This document shows, piece after piece, positions 1 through 10,727 of a DNA stretch of 64,000 nucleotides. How positions within the stretch are numbered: the stretch's first letter is position 1; each line of letters begins with the position of its first letter. The stretch comes from Acephala macrosclerotiorum. Its lineage: Eukaryota; Ascomycota; Leotiomycetes; Helotiales; Mollisiaceae. Made by a program: the position numbers and the translations under genes. The notes under the pieces are model-generated. The model was not told the origin of the DNA. It did no database searches and saw only the letters and a list, made by a program, of their open reading frames with translations. The stretch lies in assembly GCA_014904845.1 (NCBI GenBank), contig MU119439.1:1-64000 (forward strand), written 5' to 3'.

Positions 1-887
1 TTTTTAAATATAAAAATTTATAATTTTTTTTCGATTTTATTAATAAATTTTTTTTTTTAAATTTATACGTTTTTTATTTTTAAAATTCGATTAATTTATT
101 ATATTATTTTTTTATATGTAAATTTTACATATAAAAAATAAAAAGAAAATAATTATAATATATTTATATAAATCGTATAACGCGATTTTAATAATTTATA
201 AAAAATTATTAATAAATTACTATTTAAAAAAAAAAAGTTATAATTAATAATATTAATAATAAATTTATAAAAATTAAAAACGTAATAAAAATTTTTTTAA
301 TTAAATAAAAAAAAAGATTAAAAATAATATATAATTTTAAATAAAAACTTTTTTTTTAAAATAAATAAAATTAAAAAATTATATATCGCGATTTAATAAA
401 TTTGATTTAATTTAATTAAAATTTTTAATAGTATATTTAAACGTTATAATTAAAAAATCTTTTTTCGAATTTAAATATTTCAATAATTTATTAAAAATTT
501 TATTAATAAATTTTACGATAAATATATATATTAAAAACTCGAATAAATATTTCGTATAAAACGTTTTACGTCTCGTGAAATTATTAAAATTAATAATATA
601 ATTATTATCGAAAAAAATAAAATTTATAATATACTATTTATAAAAATATTTTTTCGATTTATTAATTATAAATTGAAATAAAATAAATTTAAAAAAATTG
701 CGTTTTATTTTCTATTTTTATAAATTTTTAATAATTAAAAAATATATTAAAAAACTATTTTCAATTTTTACAAATAAATTTAAAAAATAATTAATCGTTA
801 TTATTAATAATATAAATATTTAAAATATTAAACTTTAAAAAATTATTAATATTAATATTTTATTTTTTTAATTAATTTTATTAATTA

Positions 888-893
888 GTAATA

Positions 894-943
<50 letters not shown>

Positions 944-948
944 TTTTT
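888..948. repeat. Palindromic TAA/TTA trinucleotide tract
   Basis: A run of TAA-type triplets passes directly into a run of TTA triplets, making a self-complementary tract of about 55-60 bases inside AT-rich block 1. It could form a hairpin. No function is implied. Confidence 0.7.
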
Positions 949-2509
949 CGTATAAAATTTTTTATTTTTTTAAATTTTTTAAATTTTTTAAATTTTTCGA
1001 TTCGTTTTTTTTTTCGTTTCGATTTTTACGTTAATTAAATTTAAAAAATTTATTATTAATAATAAAAAATATTATAATATATTTACGTTTATATTAAAAA
1101 AATATAAAATTATTATTATTTTATTATAATTTAATATTATTTTATTTCGATTAATTCGCGAGTCTCGATTAAATAATATACGTTTAATAATTAATTACGT
1201 ATACGATATAAATAGTATTTAAAAATTAAACGTTATTTTTTTTAATATTTTAAATTTTATTAATCGTATTAAAATTTTAAATATTGTTTATAATATTTAT
1301 AAATATTTGTTTATTAAATAATTTTATCGAATTTATTATATAATACTTTATAAAAATCTCGATTTATATTTTAAAAACGACGAAAAATAAATTAAAATTA
1401 TAAAAATACGATTATTTAAAATTTATAAATTATATATTAAAAAAAAATTTTCGATATATTTAAATTTATTTTAATATTTATTTTTAATTTATAAATATTT
1501 TTATAAACGAACTTTAAATTATAATTATTATTTTATCGACTTTTTAAAAAAAAAAAAATTTATTTTATTACTTTTTTTTAATTTATTAAATTTTATTAAA
1601 ACGATAAAATTAATTAATTTTTTTACGAAAAAATAAATAAATATATTTTAAAATCTTTTTTTCTTATATATTAAATTTTTTTTTTTAATAAATTTTAAAT
1701 AATTTATTCGCAATTTAACGATTATAAAAAAACGATAAATTAATTATTTTGATTTTTTAAAAAAATTATTTAAAAAAAAAAATTTTTTAAAATTAAAAAT
1801 CGAATTTTAATTAAAAAAATTTTAAAATAAATTTAATTAAATATTATAAAAAAAAATCTTAAAAATTAAAATTATATATTTATAAAATAAAAATTTTTAT
1901 TAATTGAAAATATATTAAAAATTTTAAAAAGTTTAAAAATTTTATTTTATTTTTCGTAAATTTAATATTTATTAATATTAATAATATTATTTATAAAAAA
2001 TTTAAAAAAATTTATAATAAATTTCGAGTTTTTTTTAAAAATCGATTTCGAGAATTTTTTAATAATAACTTTTTTTTAATAATATTTAATTTAAAAAAAT
2101 CAATATAATTTTTAATATAATTCGTTATATGAAATTTTTAAATTATTTTATTATTCGATATAAAATTTTTTAATAATAAATATTTATATATTTATTAATA
2201 AAAATAAATTCTTTTTTAAATATAAAATTAAAAAAATAATTAAAAATATTTAATTATTTTTAATAATAAATTTAAATTTAAAATTAATTTATTTTTTTTT
2301 TTTATTAAATTTTTAAAAAAAAAAAAATTATAAAAAAGTTTAATATTAATAAAAATATTAAAAAAATTATTATATTTTTTAAAAAAAACGATAATAATTT
2401 AAAAAATTTTAAGTTTTAAATTTTTTATTTAAAATAAAATTTTTTTTTTTTTTTAGTTTTTTTTTTCGAAACTCGAAACGAACTCGTTATATAAAAAAAC
2501 GATTATAAT

Positions 2510-3095
2510 AAAATTATATACTCTTTTTTTAAAAAATTTTATAAATAATTAATTTCGAAAATAATACTAATTACGTGTTTTTTAATATATAAAGAATTTT
2601 CGCTTATTATAAATTAATTAATAATTTTTTTTATTTTTATTTTAATTAATTAATTAATTAATTTACGAATTATAAATTATTTTAAATAAATTTAATTTAT
2701 TAATATAAAAAATAATAAAATATAAAATAATAAAATTTAATAATAAATAAATAAAATTTATATATTAAAAAATACGTAATTAATTATTTATAAAAAATTT
2801 TAAAAAAAATATATATATATAATTTTATTATAATAATAAAATATAAAATAAAAAAATTCAATTATAAATTAATTCGTTTTAATTAATAAATTAAATTTAT
2901 TCGAAATAATTTATAATTTATAAATTAATTAATTAATTAAAATAAAAATGATAATAAATTATTAATTAATTTATAATAAATAAAAGTTTTTTATATATTA
3001 AAAAATACGTAATTAATATTACTTTTGAAATTAATTATTTATAAAAATTTTAAAAAAATATATATATAATTTTATTATAATAATTGAAATATATT
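2510..3095. mobile_element. Mutated element with terminal inverted repeats (arms 2510-2700 and 2880-3095)
   Basis: The reverse complement of about 2880-3060 matches 2540-2700 over more than 120 bases. Shared landmarks include the core TTAATTACGT and the runs of TTAATTAATTAA. A third partial copy in the same orientation as the right arm lies at about 2757-2850; it lacks roughly 20 bases present in the right arm. A further, much less mutated copy of the same terminus lies at 58640-58830. This arrangement suits a small non-autonomous DNA transposon (MITE-like) or the ends of a larger element. I found no target-site duplication and no coding capacity, so the family is unassigned. Confidence 0.55.
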
Positions 3096-3715
3096 TAATA
3101 AATAAAAATAAAATTTTAAATTTAAATTATTTTTTTAAATAAAATATTAATTTGCATTTTTAATAATTAAATTATTAATTTTTTAATTTTTTAGTTTTTT
3201 GTAATATTAATTTCGTTTATATTTTAATTATTTAATAATTTAATAATTTTAATTTTATTCGATAAAACGTTATTAATATAAATAAAAATTTTTTTAAATT
3301 GTTTTTTAATTTTAAAAATAAGATTTTTTTTTAAAAGATTTTTTTTTTTTTTTTAATAGCGTTTTTTTCGTATAATTAATATATATTAAATGAAATTTTT
3401 AATTTATAAATAAATTAAATTAAATTTTAAATTTTTTTAAATTAAAACTTAATTCATTAAACGCTTTTTTTAAATCGAAATAAACTTTTAAAAATGTATT
3501 ACAGTTTTTTAATAAAATATATAATTATTACCTCGGTTTTAAAGAATAAATTTTAATATTTTATAATTTAAATTAATTTTTTAAATAAATATTTTATTTG
3601 CAATTGCTTTAAAAGTTCGTATAATATTTTTTTTGGTATATCGACGCTTTATAATCGATTTAAGAGATTTACAAAATTTGAAATCGATTTATAAGAAAGT
3701 TATTAAAAAATGTGA

Positions 3716-4995
3716 GTTTAAAATGCGAAGGTTGTAAGAGCGGTGAACTAAGCGAGGTGGCCGGAATGGGGAAGTGGCCGGGATTAGGGGCTAGGGACTT
3801 ATAGCGGCGTTATGCAGTGTAGTGTGAGCTAGGGGTTGCTTGTGCTCTCTGGATTGTTTCAGTTTTGATTGCAATGGCTTTGTTTGGAACTGTTCTGAGT
3901 ACTTATATTAAATTTGAAGTTCTTGTCTGCACTTTCTGTGGGAGACCAAAAGTCAGCTCGGCCACTATATTTTACAATGTGCATCCCAACGCAACATGTA
4001 TAATAAACATCTTCCACCGTATCATAGTGTCGTATCAAGACTATCCGAATCCCACCCCTTTACCTCGTTCCTTGCTTGCCAAAGGTGTAATGAATGTGGA
4101 ACTCCAGGATCGGTCGGTGATGTTAGGTCAAGTGACATCGCGTGCTACCAGCGCTAGAACCCCATAAGGGAGCAGAAACGGATTCCCGGGCAAAATTCGG
4201 GAAGGAAACTATAGCTGGGGCATATAGGAGGCCAAAATGGTTCTGTATTATAGTACGCAAGCTGTACGCAGGCTCTACGCAGGCTCTGCTCAGGCTCTAC
4301 TCAGGCTCTACAGGTACGCTCGCCCTTAATTCAGGTTAAAGTAGCTGCTGCTCACGTCCGGAGACTAAAACGGAACCAGCGAGAATGAGATTAGAGTCTG
4401 ACTTTAGTGGAATTTTGACGAAGAAGAGTGAGCTGAGCGGATGTAGGTGGCGGGGCACAGAAGCCCGGAGGGTCACATGACCACGGTTCGTGCTTCAAAT
4501 GAAGCAGTAACAGCTTGAGGAAACAGGTTTTTAAAGGCTCTATGACAAACTTATAGGTGTGATGAACTTTGGTTTCAGCATTTCTAAAGGAACAAGATGT
4601 GCATTGGAATCTCTGCAATGACAAACTTGAGCGAATAGGCGGTATTTTAGCGAGTGACAGCCTGAAATCGAGGCAGTCGAGCCCTGAGGTTTTAGCGACC
4701 AGCGCCTGTCACTGAGGAAAAGAAGCCTGAAAAGATCCAATGACGCTTTAATTCTGGCGATTGTGGCTGCCACCACCTTAAATGGGTCAAATGCATGTGA
4801 GGCTGAGTCGGGCTGACCAGCAGAAGATTCATTGGACCTTCAGCCCTGAGCGCGAAACATGGAACGCCACATCAGGCAACACGGGAAGTAGAAAAACACG
4901 AACCTTCCTCAAGACTGATTCTGTTCATATATTTGCCAGATCCCTTTCGCGCTCCGTCAAGTGTGCTGGCTGAGTGGATCTCGCTAGTGGTCACT
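3716..4995. other. No recognisable gene; transition from AT-rich block to genic DNA
   Basis: Composition is normal here, but the reading frames are short, overlap one another and match no family I recognise. A small minisatellite lies at 4258-4312. I see nothing else in this stretch. Confidence 0.4.
4258..4312. repeat. Short minisatellite, 10-11 bp unit
   Basis: Imperfect tandem copies of a CAGGCTCTAC-like unit, about five in number, lie between TACGCAAG and TACGCTCG. No known function. Confidence 0.7.
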
Positions 4996-6470
4996 ATGGC
5001 GAGTTGCAACAGTACTGCCGCGCTCTACGATAGTAAGTTGTACCTAAGAACTCGATTGGTGATATGTAGAGCCTGATTAGTTCGTAGTTGAGAGCATCCA
5101 CTTTGGTCCAATGGCCTTGCCTTTCACCATCTGATAACCTACATCAGTACCGGCCTAACATTTGTTGCCGTGTCGGTGTCTCTATTCTCCATTTGGTTCC
5201 ACAGTACCAACTACACAAAGCCTTGAGCAGAGACAGTTAGTACCAGCTTTCCTCACCTATTCATCAAATGGTATGTCTGACACTTCAACTTTAGTATCAT
5301 TCGTATCATCTTCATACTCCGCTATTGCAATAGCATCATTCTTCGCTTTGATGGGTAACTATATCGCCCCAGATCTTCATGAGATAAAAATGTATTTTTG
5401 CTCCATCTCACCAAAAACATGGATGAACTCTTGGCCACTTCTACCCATTGCGTGGTTTGCTAAATGCTGTGGTGGAGAGCGAGGCCCTTTAAGGACACCA
5501 AGGAGCGGCTTAACATGGTACAATGTAAGTAGAGCAGCCAAATATCGAATGGATTGAGTTCATGGATGACTCGTTCTAGATTCTCTTCTGTGGGATATAT
5601 CAATACTGCCTTGTCAGATTCTCGATGTCGATAATCGCGGTGGTGACGCAGCCTTTGGGCAGATACTGCGAACTTTCTAATAGTCCAAGATTTGCGCATA
5701 TCTGGGTAGCCTCCTCCCTGTCCTCGAAATTCTCGGTTATTTGTCTAATGAATATTTGTAGGTTCTGATAATTGATGCTGTTTCTTCAAGTATCGCTATG
5801 TGTTGTCTGGAATCCTTTAATCGGCAATTGAAAGAAGGCACGAAGCCTCATGCAGCGAGCTTCAAATTCTACTGCGTCAAAATGGTATTCTCGCTATCTC
5901 TATATCAAAATGTAAGAAGCTCCCAGAGGTTGATATGCACAACTAACAAGGAGCACAAAACAGCTGATCATGTCACTCCTCACCTCTTCTTGGCTACCTA
6001 CAAAGATTCGCAATAACATGGCGCTTTCAGCCACTCTGAACGCCTTTGACATAAAGATCGGTATACCGTATCTTATGCTGTCATTTGAGCTTGCTATTAT
6101 TGCGATCCTCCATCTCTTTGCGTTCCCATCCAAGGACTACTCAAACCCGAAGCCGTCGGTATTCGGATACCCTTTTTCTACGGTACCGGACTTGGACTCG
6201 CATGGTCCACGACAAGGTGGATTCCTAGGAGTGAAGGATATAGCAGATTCAGCAAATCCATGGGACGTTGTCAAACCACTCAGAAGAAGCCTCCGATGGC
6301 TTCTCGTGGGGAGAAGGTTGCGCGAAAACGACCTTTCTTACAAAGCGAACTCGTATGACGAAAATGATATGAGCCTTGAGCTAGCGAGCTATGGGATGCA
6401 TGGGTATCGCCGGAGAGATGACCTCACAATCGTTGACGAGTTCTGCTGTTCAAGGTTCGGTCTTCCTTAG
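4996..6470 (+). pseudogene. DUF300 / TMEM184 (organic solute transporter alpha-like) membrane protein, broken
   Basis: The family comprises seven-helix membrane proteins of the vacuole or plasma membrane, thought to move organic solutes. Typical motifs are readable across the locus: FHHLITYISTG, EQR, IIRIIF, then SFFALMGNYIAPDLHE, GGERGPLRTPRSGLTWYN, IYQYCLVRF, VVTQPLGRYCE and LHLFAFPSKDY. The downstream exons splice perfectly in phase: 5580-5705, 5762-5911 and 5964-6470, with GT-AG introns of 50-56 bases and an AACTAAC branch site at about 5941. The 5' half is damaged. There is a frame break near 5120 (ATGGCCTTGCC), another near 5215 just before EQR, and about 25-30 residues are missing with a frame change near 5310, between IIRIIF and YSAIAIASFF. 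The start at 4996 (MASCNST) is inferred from family N-termini. Assembly error could explain single-base breaks but not the missing segment. Confidence 0.75.
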
Positions 6471-6761
6471 AGCTCAAACGAGCAAGGAAGTGCCACCTCG
6501 CGTGATGGTCAAGCTGATTGGGAACGAGAAACTCGTCTGGATGATGAGGGCCACCTCCTGTTGACGAATCGCGTCGTTGGACACTAGGTACAGAAAAATG
6601 GGCTGTGTGATTGCCTAGAAGGTCCCAGAGCTGATGTCGGTTCGGGGGCTTGCTTACAGCGAGTGGGCTTGAGCGAGGTCCCTAACCGATCACCAAGCAA
6701 GGGCTAAAGGAACATCCGCTTCGCATCTTAACTTTTACCTTCAAACATCCCTATCAACATC
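6471..6761. other. Intergenic spacer upstream of the acyltransferase
   Basis: About 290 bases without a convincing frame. It must hold the 3' end of the transporter relic and the 5' region of the acyltransferase. The start context of the latter is CATCATGGC. Confidence 0.4.
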
Positions 6762-8178
6762 ATGGCTGATTCATCCGTCCTTGAGAAAACATATCTATTT
6801 CCAGGTCCGGCTTTTCACATCGACCTTGCCTCCCTCGACGCCCGCCATCCGGTCCACTACAGCCGTCGCCTCCTTATCTTCCGCTGTGCCTCTCCCACTC
6901 TTCGCGATGCACAGCTCGCCACCTTGAAGACAGGCTTGCAAGCTCTCGTCAAGCGCTGTCCCATCCTAGGCGGAACCATTGTGCCTCCACCTCCAGGCGA
7001 TCTCAACCATAGCCTCGAAGATTGGCGTACCATCGTGCCAGGCCCGGGCCTTGAGCTCGCCGTACGCGACCTGAGTTCCGAAATCCCATCTTTCGAGAAG
7101 CTCGAGGCAGATGACTTTCAGCCTCACAATTTTCCACCTGGCCTTCTCGTGCCCGTACCTGAAAATATCGGAAACGATATTCCTTTCGCTGCTTGTAAGA
7201 TCCAATTCAGCGCTATTGAAGGTGGAACAATCCTCACGTGGGCTATGTCGCATTCTGTGGCCGATGGCAGTGGGAATAACGAGTTGATACGCATACTGGC
7301 CGAGGAGACACGACTTGCTGGGGAGCATTCTTTTCAGAGCTTGCCGTTGGCAAGCTCCACATTGGGTTTGACTACACACCTGGGCGAAGACCGTAACGTC
7401 ATGCGCGATATGAAGAGCGACGTGGAATTCAAGATTGAAGACCACCCTGGATTCAGATGGCCGACGCCTCCATCTCGCGAGAAAGCCCCGATTCATCCAT
7501 TCGAGGCCACATTACCAGAAGTCCCAGTCCTTCTTCACATCTCACCAGCAGGCTTGGTTCAGCTCAAGGCCGATGCAACGCTGTCGGGAGCACCGCCGAT
7601 TTCTACACACGATGCTCTATCTGCTCTGATATGGCGAACTACACTCCTCATTCGCAGGCGACGCTCTGCTTCAGCAGAAAAGCTTCCACCATCTACCAAC
7701 ACGAGTATATCCATGCCATCCGATGCACGCCGTCATCTAAACCTATCTGCTTCGTATATTGGAAATGCTGTCTACCAGCTCACCGGCAACTTGGATCTTG
7801 GGAAACCCCTCCCCCCCCCGGGCCTAGGACATGCTGCAAGTGCCGTCCGCAGTGCTATCACGGCCGTCACACCTGCTTTAGTATCTAGCTATGTAGCAAA
7901 GACGAACGAAAAGTGGGTTGATTGGCAGTTCATGAATGGCACTGCATCTACAACTGGAGTCGCAATGGGTACGGACTGGACAAGTGGTGTACTGTATGGT
8001 CAAGACTGGGGAAAGGGCCTTTGGGCCATTGATTAGGTATCGGTATCCGGATGAAGCATTCTGCTGCATTTTCCCAAAGCTGCCCGATGGAGCAGCGGAG
8101 GTGATGATGGGGATTATGCCGGAGGAGGTGAAGTTACTGAAGAGCGATGAAGGCTTTGAGAAGTATTTGGAGGCATGA
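6762..8178 (+). CDS. BAHD / trichothecene 3-O-acetyltransferase-like acyltransferase, C-terminal frameshift
   Basis: This is a transferase-family (PF02458) enzyme. These enzymes transfer acyl groups from acyl-CoA to hydroxyl or amine groups of secondary metabolites in the cytosol. The uninterrupted frame from ATG 6762 gives 424 residues and contains the catalytic HxxxD motif as HSVADG (His about residue 164). It then stops at 8036 inside the family's conserved C-terminal region, just after YGQDWGKG. The true C-terminus (DGAAEVMMGIMPEEV, ending at 8178) continues in the next frame. The break maps to about 8008-8017, within GGGG-AAA-GGG, where one extra G would explain it. That may be a homopolymer sequencing error or a real null allele. 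A 10-C tract at about 7810 is in frame. The adjacent O-methyltransferase relic on the same strand suggests a former metabolite cluster. Confidence 0.8.
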
Positions 8179-8539
8179 TAGCCTGAGAGCAGATATCAAA
8201 GGTCCTCTAGATGTACAACAGTAAGTCTTCTTTGATGCTCTGTATATTTTCGTTGAACCTGATCAGTGTAACATGGACATTAGTACCCATCTACCAACCC
8301 TTTCAATTACCATGTCCTCGCTCTCCTCTTTTGAACCTCATGACTATCAGTTTTCCATAAAGGGTAGCAAGAAAAAAGTTGCTGCTGTAGCTTGTTGCTT
8401 CAAAATATTGAGGCGTTCGCTTGCAGTAGGGGTCCTGCAGTCGCTCGGCGTGCGTCCACCACGTTGCATTGCATGCTGTTATGTCTGTGCCTCAATCTGG
8501 CACCACTTTTCCAACCCTCTCTTCTCTCGGAACATTCGT

Positions 8540-9947
8540 CGTCTTTGGAAAAAATCCGCAGACTCGGAATGCAAGATCGTACTAGCGAAAGATATCTAAG
8601 AATAACCTCGTCGCCCTTGCAGCTGTTAAGGAGGCGCTCGCAAGTCCTCAAAGCCTCTCTCCCTCGTCACCTAATAAGCAAGAAGCACGACTTGATCTCA
8701 TTAACCTAATCCCAGAGCTGAATGCAGCTTTGGTCGGCGATGTCGCACATCTCCACGAGCTAGCCTAGTCGGTAAGTCGAGCTGCTCTCTCCATCCACTC
8801 GATCATAAAACTATGCTAAGTTGTCTATCTCAGGCTATCGACGTTCTCCCAATCGCAGCCATCAATCGCTGGAATCTAGCCAAACCCGTACCCCTCGACG
8901 GATCCATCTCATACCCAGACCTCTCAAAGGCATCCGGAATCTCAATCCCCATGCTAAAACGCATCCTCCTGCACGCCATGACCTCCCGCCTCTTCACCGA
9001 AACCAACAACCTCGTCTCTCACTCCCCAACCTTCCGCTTCCTAGTCTTAAACCCAGGTCTAGTAGCATTTGTAGATCTGCATACCGAGACCGCGTTCAAA
9101 AGTCTAGCGCATACAATGGATGCGTTGGAGAAATGGCCTGATTCGACGAATCCGAGAGAGGGGGGGTATTCGCTTGCTGTGGGCAAGCCGGGGGAGAACA
9201 GTGTTTATGAGGATATTGCGAAGGATCCAGTGAGGACGGTTAATTTTGGGAGGGGTGATGCAGTTCTTTAGTTCGAGTGAGGGGTATGGGATTGAAAGTT
9301 TAGTTGAGGGGCATCCGTGGGGAAAGCTGGGGAAGGGGACTGTCGTTGATGTAAGTGATCATCAAACTCGGGGCTCTAATGATGCTGAGAGCAGGGACAC
9401 AGGTTGGCGGAGCGAATGGTTTTGCTAGTGCAGCAATCTCAAAGGCGTTTCCAGATCTCAAGCTTGTCGTGCAAGACATCCGCATAACTGAGGAGACCAG
9501 AGTCGACTATCCAGACCCCAACATCGAATGGATGGTGCATGACTACTTTACTACCCAGCCTATCGTAGGAGCAGATGTCTACTTCTACAGATTCGTGTTC
9601 CATAATCTCTACGACGAGAAAGCTATCGAGGTACTGAGAGCTGCGATCCCAGCTTTGAAACCAGGTGCTAAGATTCTCATCAATGATGAATGTTTGTCTG
9701 AGCCAGGCAAGGTCAGGTGGCGGAACGAGAGAGCTGCGAGGGGTCTGGATGCTATTGTAGGTTGCGACTACAGGGATTGAAAATTGCTGATGAAATACAG
9801 ATGCTGGCTTGTATGAACGGGCGTGAGAGAGAGGCAGGTGACTTGGAGCGGTTGTTCAAGCAGGCGGATGAGCGGTTCAAGTTCATTTCTGCGGGCATAG
9901 CGCCAAGATCTAGGTCATGGCTGATCGAAGCGAAATGGGCTGGCTGA
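8540..9947 (+). pseudogene. SAM-dependent O-methyltransferase (fungal plant-type OMT), broken
   Basis: The family methylates hydroxyl groups of polyketides and phenolics. Recognisable parts are an N-terminal dimerisation and winged-helix region (IDVLPIAAINRWNLAK, LKRILLHAMTSRLF) and the AdoMet-binding motif VVDVGGANGFAS, formed across the intron 9351-9402. After these come DYFTTQPIVGADVYFYRFVF and, beyond the intron 9757-9800, NGREREAGDLERLF up to the stop at 9945-9947. Introns at 8772-8833, 9351-9402 and 9757-9800 have GT-AG ends and keep phase. Lesions: a TAG at 8766-8768 where the family has Trp (LAW), a frame break near 8590, and a G-run (9252-9255) one base too long before MQFFSSSEGYG. 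The TAG is what a C-to-T change on the other strand at CpA would give. The exact start is not visible. Confidence 0.75.
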
Positions 9948-10727
9948 TTTGAAGAAGGAAGAGAGGTGAAGTCTTGCAGCGGCTTTGAGAAGCACAGATC
10001 TCTGTAGCTGTAGACGACCGTCCACCTCTGATCTCCCCTCATACCATTCTCAGCTCTCTCGGTTCTCACCTGACTTTCGTCCCAAGTCTCGATTCTCTCC
10101 CTACGTTTCTTGTTTTATTCTCGAACATGTGCAACCATTTTATAACAGCCTATCTCTCATGGGAATGTTCTCATGGCATTTTCTATTTTCGTCTTTGGAC
10201 CTGAGCAGTCGTTGCTCTAGCATGAGCTGAGCCCTCGGTCTTGAGAAGGCTAGTGAATCACCTGGATCATGCTCAGAGGATCCTCTTCTAGCCCCCATGC
10301 AAATCGGTTATGATTTCTATGTTGTCTAACTATAAATCTTAGGTTGAAACACAGCCACCTCTTCGAGCTTATTAAGATCTCGTGATAGTATCCGTCCTCG
10401 CTCTCCTGTCAAACTTATCAAGAGTCCTTGCCGCAACCGATTTGGATCCCCTCCGGCTCCATTACATGCGACTAAGTCATTCAGCCTCACAATTCAACGT
10501 CATGGTGTATGACATCAATTTGCTAAGCACTTATCCAACTTCGATGCTACAAGAACTCGCGCTCAAATATGCATACAACTGCCCTGCTATTGCAGAACAA
10601 AAGACAACACTATAAATCCTTGAATCCGACAACGTCTGGCAATCCTCTAGATAGGGTATCGTGCAACATCAGGCAACACTAGCATAATTCCATAGCTATA
10701 TCATGGGGTATGATATCTCCTGCTAGC
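9948..10727. other. Intergenic, no gene seen
   Basis: Contains only short frames with no recognisable family. It includes the 3' region of the methyltransferase relic and the 3' region of the Clr5-ankyrin gene, which converge here. Confidence 0.4.

Larger units (their letters stand above)
1..3715. repeat. AT-rich, RIP-type hypermutated repeat block 1
   Basis: The block is almost pure A/T, and the few remaining C and G bases are mostly paired as CpG. In the first 540 bases I count about 13 C in CpG against about 5 in any other context. No open reading frame of note survives. Composition changes abruptly to ordinary genic DNA around 3700-3720. The pattern fits transposon-derived repeats destroyed by repeat-induced point mutation. 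The left edge lies outside the window, so the full length is unknown. Confidence 0.85.

Noticed and set aside
1..3715. Centromere or telomere
   Set aside because: AT-richness alone is not enough. There is no telomeric TTAGGG array, and the blocks contain identifiable repeat pairs with transposon-like termini.
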